DNA from: an uncultured Duncaniella sp.
GTDB taxonomy: Bacteria > Bacteroidota > Bacteroidia > Bacteroidales > Muribaculaceae
Assembly (NCBI GenBank): GCA_910578615.1
Contig: CAJTRI010000008.1
Coordinates: 72,896-126,764, forward strand
Length of the DNA stretch: 53,869 bases
Direction: 5' to 3'
Positions 15,724 to 24,231 of this stretch are shown in pieces. The translations under genes and the position numbers were made by a program. The first letter of the stretch is position 1; the number at the start of each line of letters is the position of its first letter. The notes beneath the pieces were generated by a model that saw only the letters and a program-made list of their open reading frames with translations, was not told the origin of the DNA and did not search any database.

Positions 15724-18252
15724 TTAGAGCTGCTCCATTTCAAGGCAAGCGTTGATGAAGGGGCCTACGCCCTTTGCATCGTTGTCACGTATCGGTTCGG
15801 AGAGATAATATTCGAATGATCCGTCACGATATCTCTTGTCTCCGCCCAGACCTCCGACAGCGCAGCACTGTGTCAGCGATATGGTTCCGTCAGGGTCTTT
15901 GCGTACGAGGTGTTTGAGCATGCCGTTCCAGCCGGTGAGGGCTGCGTTGAGATAGCTCTGATCAAGGTATCCGAGGCGCACGCCACGGAGAAGCGAGTAT
16001 ACATACATTGCGGTCGCGGTGCCTTCGAGATAGTTGCCTTCGCGTCCGGGTTGGTCGAGAACCTGGAACCAGCACCCGCTCTTTGTGTCTTGGAATTTCA
16101 CCACTCCGTCGGCAAACGATTTGAGAAGGGTGAGGAGTTGCGGACGTTTGGGGTGGTCGGCGGGCATCTGTTCGAGGACGTCTATAAGGGCCATGAATAT
16201 CCATCCTTGGCCGCGTGCCCATGCGTGGGCTGACTGGCCTGTCTCTTTGTCGGCCCACCGCTGTTCACGGCTTTCGTCCCAAGCGTGTCGGTAAAGCCCG
16301 GTGACAGGGTCGTAGGTGTGCTTGGCTATGGTGAGGAACTGGTTGGCTATCTCGTCCCATGCCTCGTTGCGCTCGTTCTCGGGAAGCAGGCGGTTGGTGT
16401 ACATGGCGTTGAATGGCTCGGCCATGAAAAGTCCGTCAAGCCACATCTGGTGGGGATATATCTTCTTGTGCCAGTAGCCTCCCTCCTTTGTACGGGGATG
16501 TGTTTTCAGCTGGTCTTTGAGGGTGTGGATTGCTTTGAGATAGCGCTCGTCGCCGGTGCTGTCATAGGCGGCAAACAGAAGGGTGCCGTCCTTGATCTGG
16601 TCAAGGTTGTAGTGTTTGAGGTCATAGGTGTGGATTGTGCCGTCTGCATTGACGAGGGTGTCGACGTAGGAGAGTGCATAGTCGGCAATCGCTTTGTCTC
16701 CGTAGCGGTTGGCCACGTTGACGAATGCGTCAAGCTCTGTGCCGATGGCATATGTCCAGCGCGGTTTTTTGTGGTAGTCAAGCAGCCAGCTGTGCGGATT
16801 GCGCTTCATCTCGGAGTATACCATGACTTGTGAAAGCGGGGCAAGCTCGTCTTGCACAAGACGTCCGTTTATGTGGACGTTTCCGAGCCTTACGTTCTTG
16901 TAGCGTCCGCTGAGGGAGTTGCCGTCATTTTTCACACCGTCCCACCGGGAGTTTTTCACTTCGATGTTTCTAATGTTGCAGATATCCTCGAAGCCTTCGA
17001 TAACGATGCCGTATTTGCTTTCTTTGCAGTTGATATTTTCAAGATATACATCCTGCACCACGGGTGGGAAGCTGTGGTCACAAGCCTCGTTGCGCTCGTA
17101 AAGCAGGTTGATTTTCAGTACGGCCTCGTTGCACTGGCCCACCTCGATGTTACGACAGAAGATGTTCTCGATGACGCCGCCGCGACATGAGTTTGTCTTG
17201 ATGCGCACCACGCGGTCGAGTTCGGGGGAGTCCATAACGCAATTTTCAGCAAAGAGGTTGTTGAAACCGCCTGAGATCTCGCTGCCTACCACGATACCGC
17301 CGTGGCCGTTCTTCATGCGACAGTTGCGGACTATCACGTTCTCGGTGGGGGTAGCGGCGGTAATGCCGTCACGGTTGCGTCCGCTCTTGATGGCTATACA
17401 GTCATCGCCGGTGTCGAAATAGCAGTCCTCGATGAGTACGTTCTTACAGCTCTCGGGGTCACAACCGTCTCCGTTGGGCCCGTCGTTCTGGATGTGGACG
17501 CCACGCACTGTCACGTTCTCGCAGAATAGAGGATGGATTACCCAGAACGGGGAACGTAGCAGTGTGATGCCCTCGATGAGTACGTTCTTGCAGTCCATGA
17601 AGTTGACGAGCTGGGGACGCATACCGTAGCCGTCGCCCATGATGCGCTTTTCTACGGGCACGCCGTTCTCGTTCCATTGTTGGAGGAGCGGGCGGCCAGT
17701 CTTCTGTGTCGACACCGTGCCGGGGCCTTCGTAGTCATGTCCTTTTTTGGAACTCATACCCCACCAGTTGCTGTTGCTTGCGTTGCCGTCGAGAGTACCT
17801 TTGCCGGTGATGGCTATGTTGGTGGCTCCGTAGGCATAGACGAGAGGCTGGTAGTTGTAGCAGTCCATACCCTCCCAGCGGGTGCGGACGAGGGGATACT
17901 GGGTGGTGTCTGTGGTGAAGAGCAGTGTGGCTCCCTCGGCAAGGTGGAGGTTTACGTTGTTTTTGAGTGTAACGGGGCCTGTGAGCCATGTGCCCTTGGG
18001 GATGATGACACGTCCGCCGCCTTCCGATGAGCAACGGTCTATGACCTTGTTGATAAGTTCTGTGTATAGGAAGCCTTTGGTTTTCGACTTTTTGCCATAG
18101 TCGAAGAGCTTGTAGTCTTTGTCGCGGAACGTCGGCTGCGTGACGGACTTCTCAATCTGCGGATAGAGGTCTCGCCATGCCTCTTCGGAGGTCATTGCGA
18201 GAGCCGTCGCCGCGATCCATACCGCCAGTAGCAGGGTCGTGATTTTTTTCAT
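15724..18252 (-). CDS. GH28 polygalacturonase - GH105 unsaturated uronyl hydrolase fusion
   Basis: This 842-residue exported protein (signal peptide MKKITTLLLAVWIAATALA) joins two pectin enzymes. The N-terminal half (about 45-490) is a GH28 beta-helix with the catalytic Asp262 (NGDGCD), Asp283-Asp284 (TGDDC), His317 (GHGG) and Arg350-Lys352 (RIK). The C-terminal half (about 505-842) is a GH105 alpha/alpha barrel; the motif YPHQMWLDGLFMAEPF holds the catalytic Asp, and HAWARGQGW also fits. It could release galacturonate from saturated ends and unsaturated uronic acid from lyase products in one periplasmic protein. It is transcribed divergently from susC. Confidence 0.92.
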   Translation of the reverse strand: MKKITTLLLAVWIAATALAMTSEEAWRDLYPQIEKSVTQPTFRDKDYKLFDYGKKSKTKGFLYTELINKVIDRCSSEGGGRVIIPKGTWLTGPVTLKNNVNLHLAEGATLLFTTDTTQYPLVRTRWEGMDCYNYQPLVYAYGATNIAITGKGTLDGNASNSNWWGMSSKKGHDYEGPGTVSTQKTGRPLLQQWNENGVPVEKRIMGDGYGMRPQLVNFMDCKNVLIEGITLLRSPFWVIHPLFCENVTVRGVHIQNDGPNGDGCDPESCKNVLIEDCYFDTGDDCIAIKSGRNRDGITAATPTENVIVRNCRMKNGHGGIVVGSEISGGFNNLFAENCVMDSPELDRVVRIKTNSCRGGVIENIFCRNIEVGQCNEAVLKINLLYERNEACDHSFPPVVQDVYLENINCKESKYGIVIEGFEDICNIRNIEVKNSRWDGVKNDGNSLSGRYKNVRLGNVHINGRLVQDELAPLSQVMVYSEMKRNPHSWLLDYHKKPRWTYAIGTELDAFVNVANRYGDKAIADYALSYVDTLVNADGTIHTYDLKHYNLDQIKDGTLLFAAYDSTGDERYLKAIHTLKDQLKTHPRTKEGGYWHKKIYPHQMWLDGLFMAEPFNAMYTNRLLPENERNEAWDEIANQFLTIAKHTYDPVTGLYRHAWDESREQRWADKETGQSAHAWARGQGWIFMALIDVLEQMPADHPKRPQLLTLLKSFADGVVKFQDTKSGCWFQVLDQPGREGNYLEGTATAMYVYSLLRGVRLGYLDQSYLNAALTGWNGMLKHLVRKDPDGTISLTQCCAVGGLGGDKRYRDGSFEYYLSEPIRDNDAKGVGPFINACLEMEQL

Positions 18253-18314
18253 GGTCGGTTTCTCGGTTTTCTATTTTTATTTAATGTGTATTTTCTTATA
18301 GTGATTGGCAACTG

Positions 18315-18346
18315 CAAAGTTAATAATCTATTCTCAATTAGGCCAA
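18315..18346 (-). promoter_or_regulatory. Promoter of the GH28-GH105 gene
   Basis: Minus strand TTG at 18344-18346 and TAACTTTG at 18315-18322, about 21 bp apart. It is back-to-back with the susC promoter 40 bp away, so one regulator bound between them could control both. Confidence 0.6.
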
Positions 18347-18383
18347 TGAAAACGATAATTTTTTTCTTATTTTATGTTAACCC

Positions 18384-18415
18384 TTTGCATTTTAAGAAAT
18401 AATTTTTTACTTTTG
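18384..18415 (+). promoter_or_regulatory. Promoter of susC-susD
   Basis: TTTG at 18384-18387 and TACTTTTG at 18408-18415 with 20 bp between them, a near-consensus Bacteroidetes promoter. The start would be near 18421. Confidence 0.65.
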
Positions 18416-18420
18416 TCGTT

Positions 18421-18685
18421 ATAAAAAGGCCGTGAAACCTGTGGTATCGTTGTGGATGATAACCTCTGGTACAATAAGTTCCGGCTTTGCGATATTCAGC
18501 CTTAATGTCTTACCGAAAACAGCTATTACAAAAACCAACCAGCCGACTCTAAACACAAATTTATTCAAAATACCATCCAGTACACAATCAGACACAGCAA
18601 GCAAACCTCTCTACTTCTATCAACCATTATCCGTTTGGAAATAAAAATTGCATGAAAAAAATCTTATTTATCAAGTAACACAGAC
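18421..18685 (+). promoter_or_regulatory. Long 5' leader of the susC transcript
   Basis: From the predicted start to the susC ATG there are about 265 nt without a convincing gene. A 70-codon open frame here (18432-18644) lacks protein-like composition. Known sus-type operons can be controlled by antisense sRNAs or leader structures near susC, so the leader may be regulatory. I see no recognised riboswitch. Confidence 0.4.
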
Positions 18686-21600
18686 ATGAAAGACTTAAGC
18701 ACAGGTCGTAGTCAATGGCTGCGGCGATTTTCCCTTGCGACGCATTGGAAGACAATGGTTCTCCTGATGATGCTCTGCGCAGGTCTCCCCCTGAGCGCAC
18801 AGAACATCACGGTCACGGGAACTGTCGAGGACGGCAACGGCGATCCTATGATCGGAGCAACCGTGCTCGTTGATGGTTCCAAAGAAGGAGTTTCGACCGA
18901 TATCGACGGTAACTTCTCTCTCAAAAATGTCCCCCCCCGGGCTACACTTAAAGTCTCATATATAGGATATAAGACTGAGGATGTGAAGGTTGACGGACGT
19001 ACCAATATCAAGATAGTGCTTCGTGAAGATACCGAGACCCTTGACGAGGTCGTTGTAGTGGGTTATGGTACCGTAAAGAAGAAAGACCTCACCGGCTCGG
19101 TGTCTACGGTCAAGGGTGACGACCTTGTGAAGGTTCCCACCGCCAACGTGGCCCAGGCCATGACAGGCCGTCTTGCCGGCGTGCAGATCACCACTACTGA
19201 CGGTTCGCCTGATGCCGAGATGGTGATACGTGTCCGTGGCGGAGGCTCCATAACCGGTGACAACTCGCCTCTTTATGTGGTAGACGGTTTCCCCGTGTCG
19301 AGCATTTCTGACATAAACCCCGCCGACATCGCCGACATCACCGTGCTGAAAGACGCCTCTTCGACCGCCATCTACGGTTCGCAGGGTGCCAACGGTGTAA
19401 TACTCATCACCACGAAGAGCCCCGAGGGTGGAAAGACCACCGTGACCTATAACGGATATATGCAGGGCAAGCACATCAACAATAAGATTGATGCCATGAA
19501 TCCGTATGATTACGTGATGTTCCTCTACGAGAAGGCAGCTCTGCGCGGAGGTTCGAGTATACGTACCTTCGAAGAGCGTTTCGGCTCGTTCAATGACATC
19601 GACCTTTACCAGTATCAGGATCCTATTGACTGGTATGACGATGCGTTCAACAACCACAAGCTCTCACAGAGTCACGCAGTCGGTCTGTCAGGCGGTTCAG
19701 ACAAGACCAAGTTCAACATCAATGCGGCATATGTGAACGACGAGGCCCTCATCAAGGATCAGGGATACAGCCGTTTCAATATCTCGCTCAAACTGCGTCA
19801 CCAGATTGCTTCCAACCTGCGTTTTGAATTCGGTTCCCGTATGAGCGACACCGAGACCCGTGGCGCGGGTACCTCCGGCCAGCGCAGGAGCTTCCGTTCA
19901 TATGACCTTATCACCAAGGCCCCTGTGAACGGTCTGTATGACCAGATAGACCAGTCAGCCATTGACCAGATGGACGAGGAGGAATATGAGTCATACCTCT
20001 CCCAGACCCAGCTCCTCAGCCAGCGTGCCGCGTTTGACTGGCGTCTTCGCAAAGACCGTCGTTTCAACTATAACGGCGCTCTCAACTGGGATATCATCAA
20101 GCCTCTTACATATCGTGCTGAGGCAGGTTATGAATATCAGTTCTACCAGCAGAAGCAGTGGTGGGACGAGCGCTCCAACAAGGCCGTTCAGGAAGGTGGC
20201 TCGCTGCCTATGGGCGAATGGGAGAAGAAGAATGTATGGAAGCTTCGCCTTTCACACACCCTTACTTTCAACAAGGATTTCGGTGCACATGCGCTTAACG
20301 CCATGATCGGTCAGGAATATGTCGCCACCAACTACGAGTCCAATACCATGCAGGGCAAGTATTTCGTGGAGGGCATCACCCCTGACAAGATGTTCGCTGC
20401 CATGCAGGCCAACTCTGGCGCCACCGGCTCGCGCACAATCTCTTCACAGCTTGGCAAGGAAGACCGCACAGTGTCATTCTTCGGTCGTGCCAACTACAAC
20501 TATGACGGTCGTTATTACGCAACTCTCACATTCCGTGCCGACGGTTCATCCAAGTTTGCAAGAGGCAACCGTTGGGGCTACTTCCCCGCCGGCTCTCTCG
20601 CATGGCGTATAAGCCAGGAGGAGTTTATGTCATCTTCACGTGAATGGCTCTCAAACCTCAAACTCCGTGCTTCGTATGGTACCTCGGGTAACAACCGTAT
20701 CGGTTCGGCCCTCTTCGAGACCCTCTATAAGAATTACAGCAGCGGCAAATATTACGGGGCCAACAATATAATGAACCCCCACTTCACTCTTAACAACACC
20801 CAGCTCGCCAACCCGAACCTCAAATGGGAGACCACGGTTACACGTAACCTCGGTCTTGACTTCGGTTTCCTCAACGAGCGTTTCAGCGGTAGTGTGGAGT
20901 TCTACTGGAACACCGTGAAGGATCTTCTTCTCAACCGCAATATCACCGCTATCGGCTATACCACCATGCAGCAGAACATCGGCCAGACCTCCAACAAGGG
21001 TGTCGAATTCCAGTTTAATGGTTATGCCGTGAATAACAGGGACTTCCAGCTTCAATTTACAGCCAATATAGCATTCAATAAGAACAATGTTGACAAGCTT
21101 GCCGATTCAGACTATATGACGACCAACTCCGGCGCATTCTCAACCGATATGCGTGGAGCTGACGATTACCGTGTAATCGTAGGCCAGCCTCTCGGTCTTG
21201 TCTGGGGATTCGTTTCTGACGGCGTGTATGGTGTCGATGACTTCGAGACCTATGTCGATGAAAACGGCAAGACCCAGTTTGTAATGGACGGCAACAAATA
21301 CGTTCTTAAAAAAGGTGTCGTAGATTGCAGCTATCTTACAGCCGGATCATACGGTGGTCTCCGTCCGGGTGCCATGAAGCTTAAAGACCTCGATGGCAAC
21401 GGTACGATTGACGCTGACAATGACCGTACGATTATAGGTAAGACCCAGCCCAAGTTTACCGGCGGTTTCGGTCTCAACGCCTTCTGGAAAGGTCTTGATT
21501 TCTCGGCCATGTTCAACTTCGTTGTAGGCAACGATGTCTACAACATGGACAAGATGGTATCTACCCAGCAGTATCGCAACGAATGGTCAAACCTTCGAGA

Positions 21601-22021
21601 CTTCATGGGTGCCTCGACCGCATGGACTTATCTTGACCGCACCACCGGCAATATCGTTACCGACTATGAGACACTCAAAGCCATGAACGAGGGCAAGCAG
21701 TATTGGAGCGCTCTCACACTGAGCGGCAATAACCCCGCGCCCACATCATGGGCTGTCGAGGATGGCAGCTATCTCCGTCTCCAAACCCTTACACTCGGTT
21801 ATACCTTCCCCTCGGCTTGGACACGCAAGTTTGCCTGCAACCAGCTCCGTCTCTACTGCACTCTCAACAATGTTGCCACCATCACCGGCTACTCAGGCTA
21901 TGATCCCGAGGTTTCATCAGCCATCAACGACAACTCGTACAACGGTCTGACCCCCGGTGCCGACTATTCAGCCTACCCCAAGGCTTTCTCTTGGACTGCC
22001 GGTGTAAACATCACCTTCTAA
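18686..22021 (+). CDS. SusC/RagA-family TonB-dependent outer-membrane transporter
   Basis: This 1111-residue protein imports oligosaccharides across the outer membrane using TonB. After a signal peptide (cleavage probably after LPLSA, near residue 38) comes a carboxypeptidase-regulatory-like domain (about 40-115, VTGTVEDGNGDPMIGATVLV). Next are a TonB box-like segment (LDEVVVVGYGTVKKKDLTGS), the plug with the SusC signature ITVLKDASSTAIYGSQGANG, and a 22-strand barrel ending in Phe (GVNITF). susD follows 36 bp later. Pectin-derived oligogalacturonides are the likely cargo, inferred from the PL1, GH28, GH105 and PME neighbours. Confidence 0.96.
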   Translation: MKDLSTGRSQWLRRFSLATHWKTMVLLMMLCAGLPLSAQNITVTGTVEDGNGDPMIGATVLVDGSKEGVSTDIDGNFSLKNVPPRATLKVSYIGYKTEDVKVDGRTNIKIVLREDTETLDEVVVVGYGTVKKKDLTGSVSTVKGDDLVKVPTANVAQAMTGRLAGVQITTTDGSPDAEMVIRVRGGGSITGDNSPLYVVDGFPVSSISDINPADIADITVLKDASSTAIYGSQGANGVILITTKSPEGGKTTVTYNGYMQGKHINNKIDAMNPYDYVMFLYEKAALRGGSSIRTFEERFGSFNDIDLYQYQDPIDWYDDAFNNHKLSQSHAVGLSGGSDKTKFNINAAYVNDEALIKDQGYSRFNISLKLRHQIASNLRFEFGSRMSDTETRGAGTSGQRRSFRSYDLITKAPVNGLYDQIDQSAIDQMDEEEYESYLSQTQLLSQRAAFDWRLRKDRRFNYNGALNWDIIKPLTYRAEAGYEYQFYQQKQWWDERSNKAVQEGGSLPMGEWEKKNVWKLRLSHTLTFNKDFGAHALNAMIGQEYVATNYESNTMQGKYFVEGITPDKMFAAMQANSGATGSRTISSQLGKEDRTVSFFGRANYNYDGRYYATLTFRADGSSKFARGNRWGYFPAGSLAWRISQEEFMSSSREWLSNLKLRASYGTSGNNRIGSALFETLYKNYSSGKYYGANNIMNPHFTLNNTQLANPNLKWETTVTRNLGLDFGFLNERFSGSVEFYWNTVKDLLLNRNITAIGYTTMQQNIGQTSNKGVEFQFNGYAVNNRDFQLQFTANIAFNKNNVDKLADSDYMTTNSGAFSTDMRGADDYRVIVGQPLGLVWGFVSDGVYGVDDFETYVDENGKTQFVMDGNKYVLKKGVVDCSYLTAGSYGGLRPGAMKLKDLDGNGTIDADNDRTIIGKTQPKFTGGFGLNAFWKGLDFSAMFNFVVGNDVYNMDKMVSTQQYRNEWSNLRDFMGASTAWTYLDRTTGNIVTDYETLKAMNEGKQYWSALTLSGNNPAPTSWAVEDGSYLRLQTLTLGYTFPSAWTRKFACNQLRLYCTLNNVATITGYSGYDPEVSSAINDNSYNGLTPGADYSAYPKAFSWTAGVNITF

Positions 22022-22057
22022 ATCCTCAAATCTATACAACACACTGTTAGAAATACA

Positions 22058-24121
22058 ATGAAACTCAAACATCTATATATGCCGACGCTGGTTCTGGCCA
22101 TGGGTGCTGCCTTCACATCGTGTGAGGACATCCTTGATACCGAGAACCTTTCGTCTGACAACTTGGAAAACGTCCTTTCCAACGCCACTGACGCGAGGAA
22201 GATGGTCAACCATGTCTATGCCTATTTCTGCGAGGACACGTATACATCCCGTATGTCCACCAACTGGATGCAGAACACCGACGTGGAGATCGCTTCCATC
22301 AACAAGAATCAGACCAACAGTAACGACCGCCGAGGTCTGTGGTGTCTCAATCCTTCCTATTTCGCTGACATCCGTAATGCCTGGGATCACAATTATGCCG
22401 CTATCGACTTTGCCAACCAGGTAATCAAAGGACTCGAATCACAGCCGCTCTTCCAGCAGGGTGATGAGGCCTATCTCCAAATCTATGGTGAGGCCAAGTG
22501 TCTGAGAGCCTATCGTTACTTCCTTCTCTGCAATTTCTGGGCCGATGTTCCTTTTGCTACCGAGCCTACGACACATGATAACCGTAATGACGGAGGCCGT
22601 ATAGACAAGAACATCATCTACTCTTACCTCATACAGGATCTAATCAATTGTGAGGAAGACATGCAGTGGGCTGAAAAGATTTCTACTGAATACATGAACC
22701 GCGAGTTCGCTCTCGGCTTTATTGCCAAGCTCGCCATGTTCCGTGCCGGTTATTCCATGCAGAAAGACGGTACCATGGATCGCTGCCGTATCTCAGACAA
22801 GATAGACCCTGTGGTCTATACCGACGAGAACGGTGTCGAGAAGACCGCCCAGAGCAATGATGACTTCTATGCCGTGGCTCAGGCCTATGCTCGCAAGCTC
22901 ATCAATCTTAAAGGCCGTGAACTCTCGACTGACTACAAGGGAATCTTTGATGCGCAGATCAACGGCGCAAGCGCTCCCAACGGTGATGTGCTCTACGAGG
23001 TTGCCTATGTACCCAACGCTGGTGGCGATATAGGATGGTGCCACGGTCTCTCGGTAGAGAATAGCTCCAAGGGTTCAGGTACCACCTATACCACTATGGC
23101 TGCGCCTTATGCGCTCTCATTCGATCCCGAAGACCAGCGTTATCCCGTCACCTGTGCCAACTATCGCTGGGTGAACGATAACAAACAGAATGCTACCAAT
23201 GGATGGAGCATCGAGCCGGCAAAATGGTGCCGTATGGATCTCGACGTCACATCTGTAAAGGATAAGGGAACTGGTATAAACGACCCGTTGCTCCGCTACT
23301 CTGACGTGATGCTGCTCCTTGCAGAGGCTGACAACGAGCTAAACCATGCTCCTACCGCAGAGGCCAAAGAGATGCTTCGCAAGGTGCGTGCCCGCGCTTT
23401 TGCCAAGTCTTCAAAGAGTGGCGAGAAGGTTGACGCCTATGTAAACAATCTGACCTCTTATGAGGACTTCAAGGACGCCATCCGTAAGGAACGTGCCTGG
23501 GAGTTCGGTGGCGAGCGTCTCCGCAAGTTTGACCTTGTCCGTTGGAACTACTATTCCGACGCTATCGTTAATACTCTCGAAAGCATGCGCTCAATGGCTG
23601 TCAACTCACTCCAGCTCGAACAGACTTCCGATGGCTGGGTGCAGAAGAAGAAAGAGATAGAGATCAAGGATATGGGATATGCTCCCAAACTGTTCTTCCG
23701 TCTTGTAAATGGCCGTATTGTGTTTGAAAACGATATTTGGACAATGGTTGACGAGAGCAACGAGCCTTATGCCTCGGCCAAGACCCTCAACAAGGATGAC
23801 ATCACAGACAACATGACTTCGGAAGATGTCTACCGAGTGGCTTTCGGCGAGACTTTCGGTGCGACCGTGAAGGATGAAGCCGGAAAGAACGACCTCGTTG
23901 ACGAAGACGGAAACAAGTACTATACCCTTAACGAAGGTGTCCTCTCATGTTTCTATGGTTTCACTACAAAGCTCAACCCGGTTTGGAACAATGGAACAGA
24001 GGATATAAGCGTCCTCCGTGGCAAGCCTGTTCCCTATGTGCTCCCGATTCCCAATGACCGCGTCATCACTTCCAACGGGAAACTTGACAATGAAGGCTAT
24101 CTCATTCTGAATAAGAATTAA
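22058..24121 (+). CDS. SusD/RagB-family surface glycan-binding lipoprotein
   Basis: This 687-residue lipoprotein caps the SusC barrel and captures glycan at the cell surface. The lipobox AAFTSC puts the lipidated Cys near residue 22, followed by acidic residues (CEDILDTENLS) typical of surface-export signals. SusD features include the TPR-like helices with YGEAKCLRAYRYFLLCNFWADVP-type spacing, and the C-terminal RKERAWEFGGERLRKFDLVRW-type region. It is longer than many SusD proteins (about 500-600). A conserved hairpin lies between this gene and the next. Confidence 0.95.
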   Translation: MKLKHLYMPTLVLAMGAAFTSCEDILDTENLSSDNLENVLSNATDARKMVNHVYAYFCEDTYTSRMSTNWMQNTDVEIASINKNQTNSNDRRGLWCLNPSYFADIRNAWDHNYAAIDFANQVIKGLESQPLFQQGDEAYLQIYGEAKCLRAYRYFLLCNFWADVPFATEPTTHDNRNDGGRIDKNIIYSYLIQDLINCEEDMQWAEKISTEYMNREFALGFIAKLAMFRAGYSMQKDGTMDRCRISDKIDPVVYTDENGVEKTAQSNDDFYAVAQAYARKLINLKGRELSTDYKGIFDAQINGASAPNGDVLYEVAYVPNAGGDIGWCHGLSVENSSKGSGTTYTTMAAPYALSFDPEDQRYPVTCANYRWVNDNKQNATNGWSIEPAKWCRMDLDVTSVKDKGTGINDPLLRYSDVMLLLAEADNELNHAPTAEAKEMLRKVRARAFAKSSKSGEKVDAYVNNLTSYEDFKDAIRKERAWEFGGERLRKFDLVRWNYYSDAIVNTLESMRSMAVNSLQLEQTSDGWVQKKKEIEIKDMGYAPKLFFRLVNGRIVFENDIWTMVDESNEPYASAKTLNKDDITDNMTSEDVYRVAFGETFGATVKDEAGKNDLVDEDGNKYYTLNEGVLSCFYGFTTKLNPVWNNGTEDISVLRGKPVPYVLPIPNDRVITSNGKLDNEGYLILNKN

Positions 24122-24130
24122 AAACAGATA

Positions 24131-24186
24131 TTGCAGGGACGCGTACAGGCGCTTCGGCAAGACATGCACTGACCGTGTCCCTGCAA
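24131..24186 (+). other. Intercistronic hairpin between susD and the DUF lipoprotein gene
   Basis: TTGCAGGGACGCG (24131-24143) pairs with CGTGTCCCTGCAA (24174-24186) with one mismatch. There is no T run, so an mRNA-stability or attenuation role is more likely than full termination. It would lower expression of the third gene relative to susCD. Confidence 0.5.
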
Positions 24187-24231
24187 ACATTTCCAATTTC
24201 CAAATCTTGAACTTTCAATCTTTTGATTTCA

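Noticed and set aside
18432..18644. 70-codon frame in the susC leader
   Set aside because: Low-complexity Ser/Thr/Asn-rich sequence with no start context, signal peptide or homology; more likely untranslated leader.
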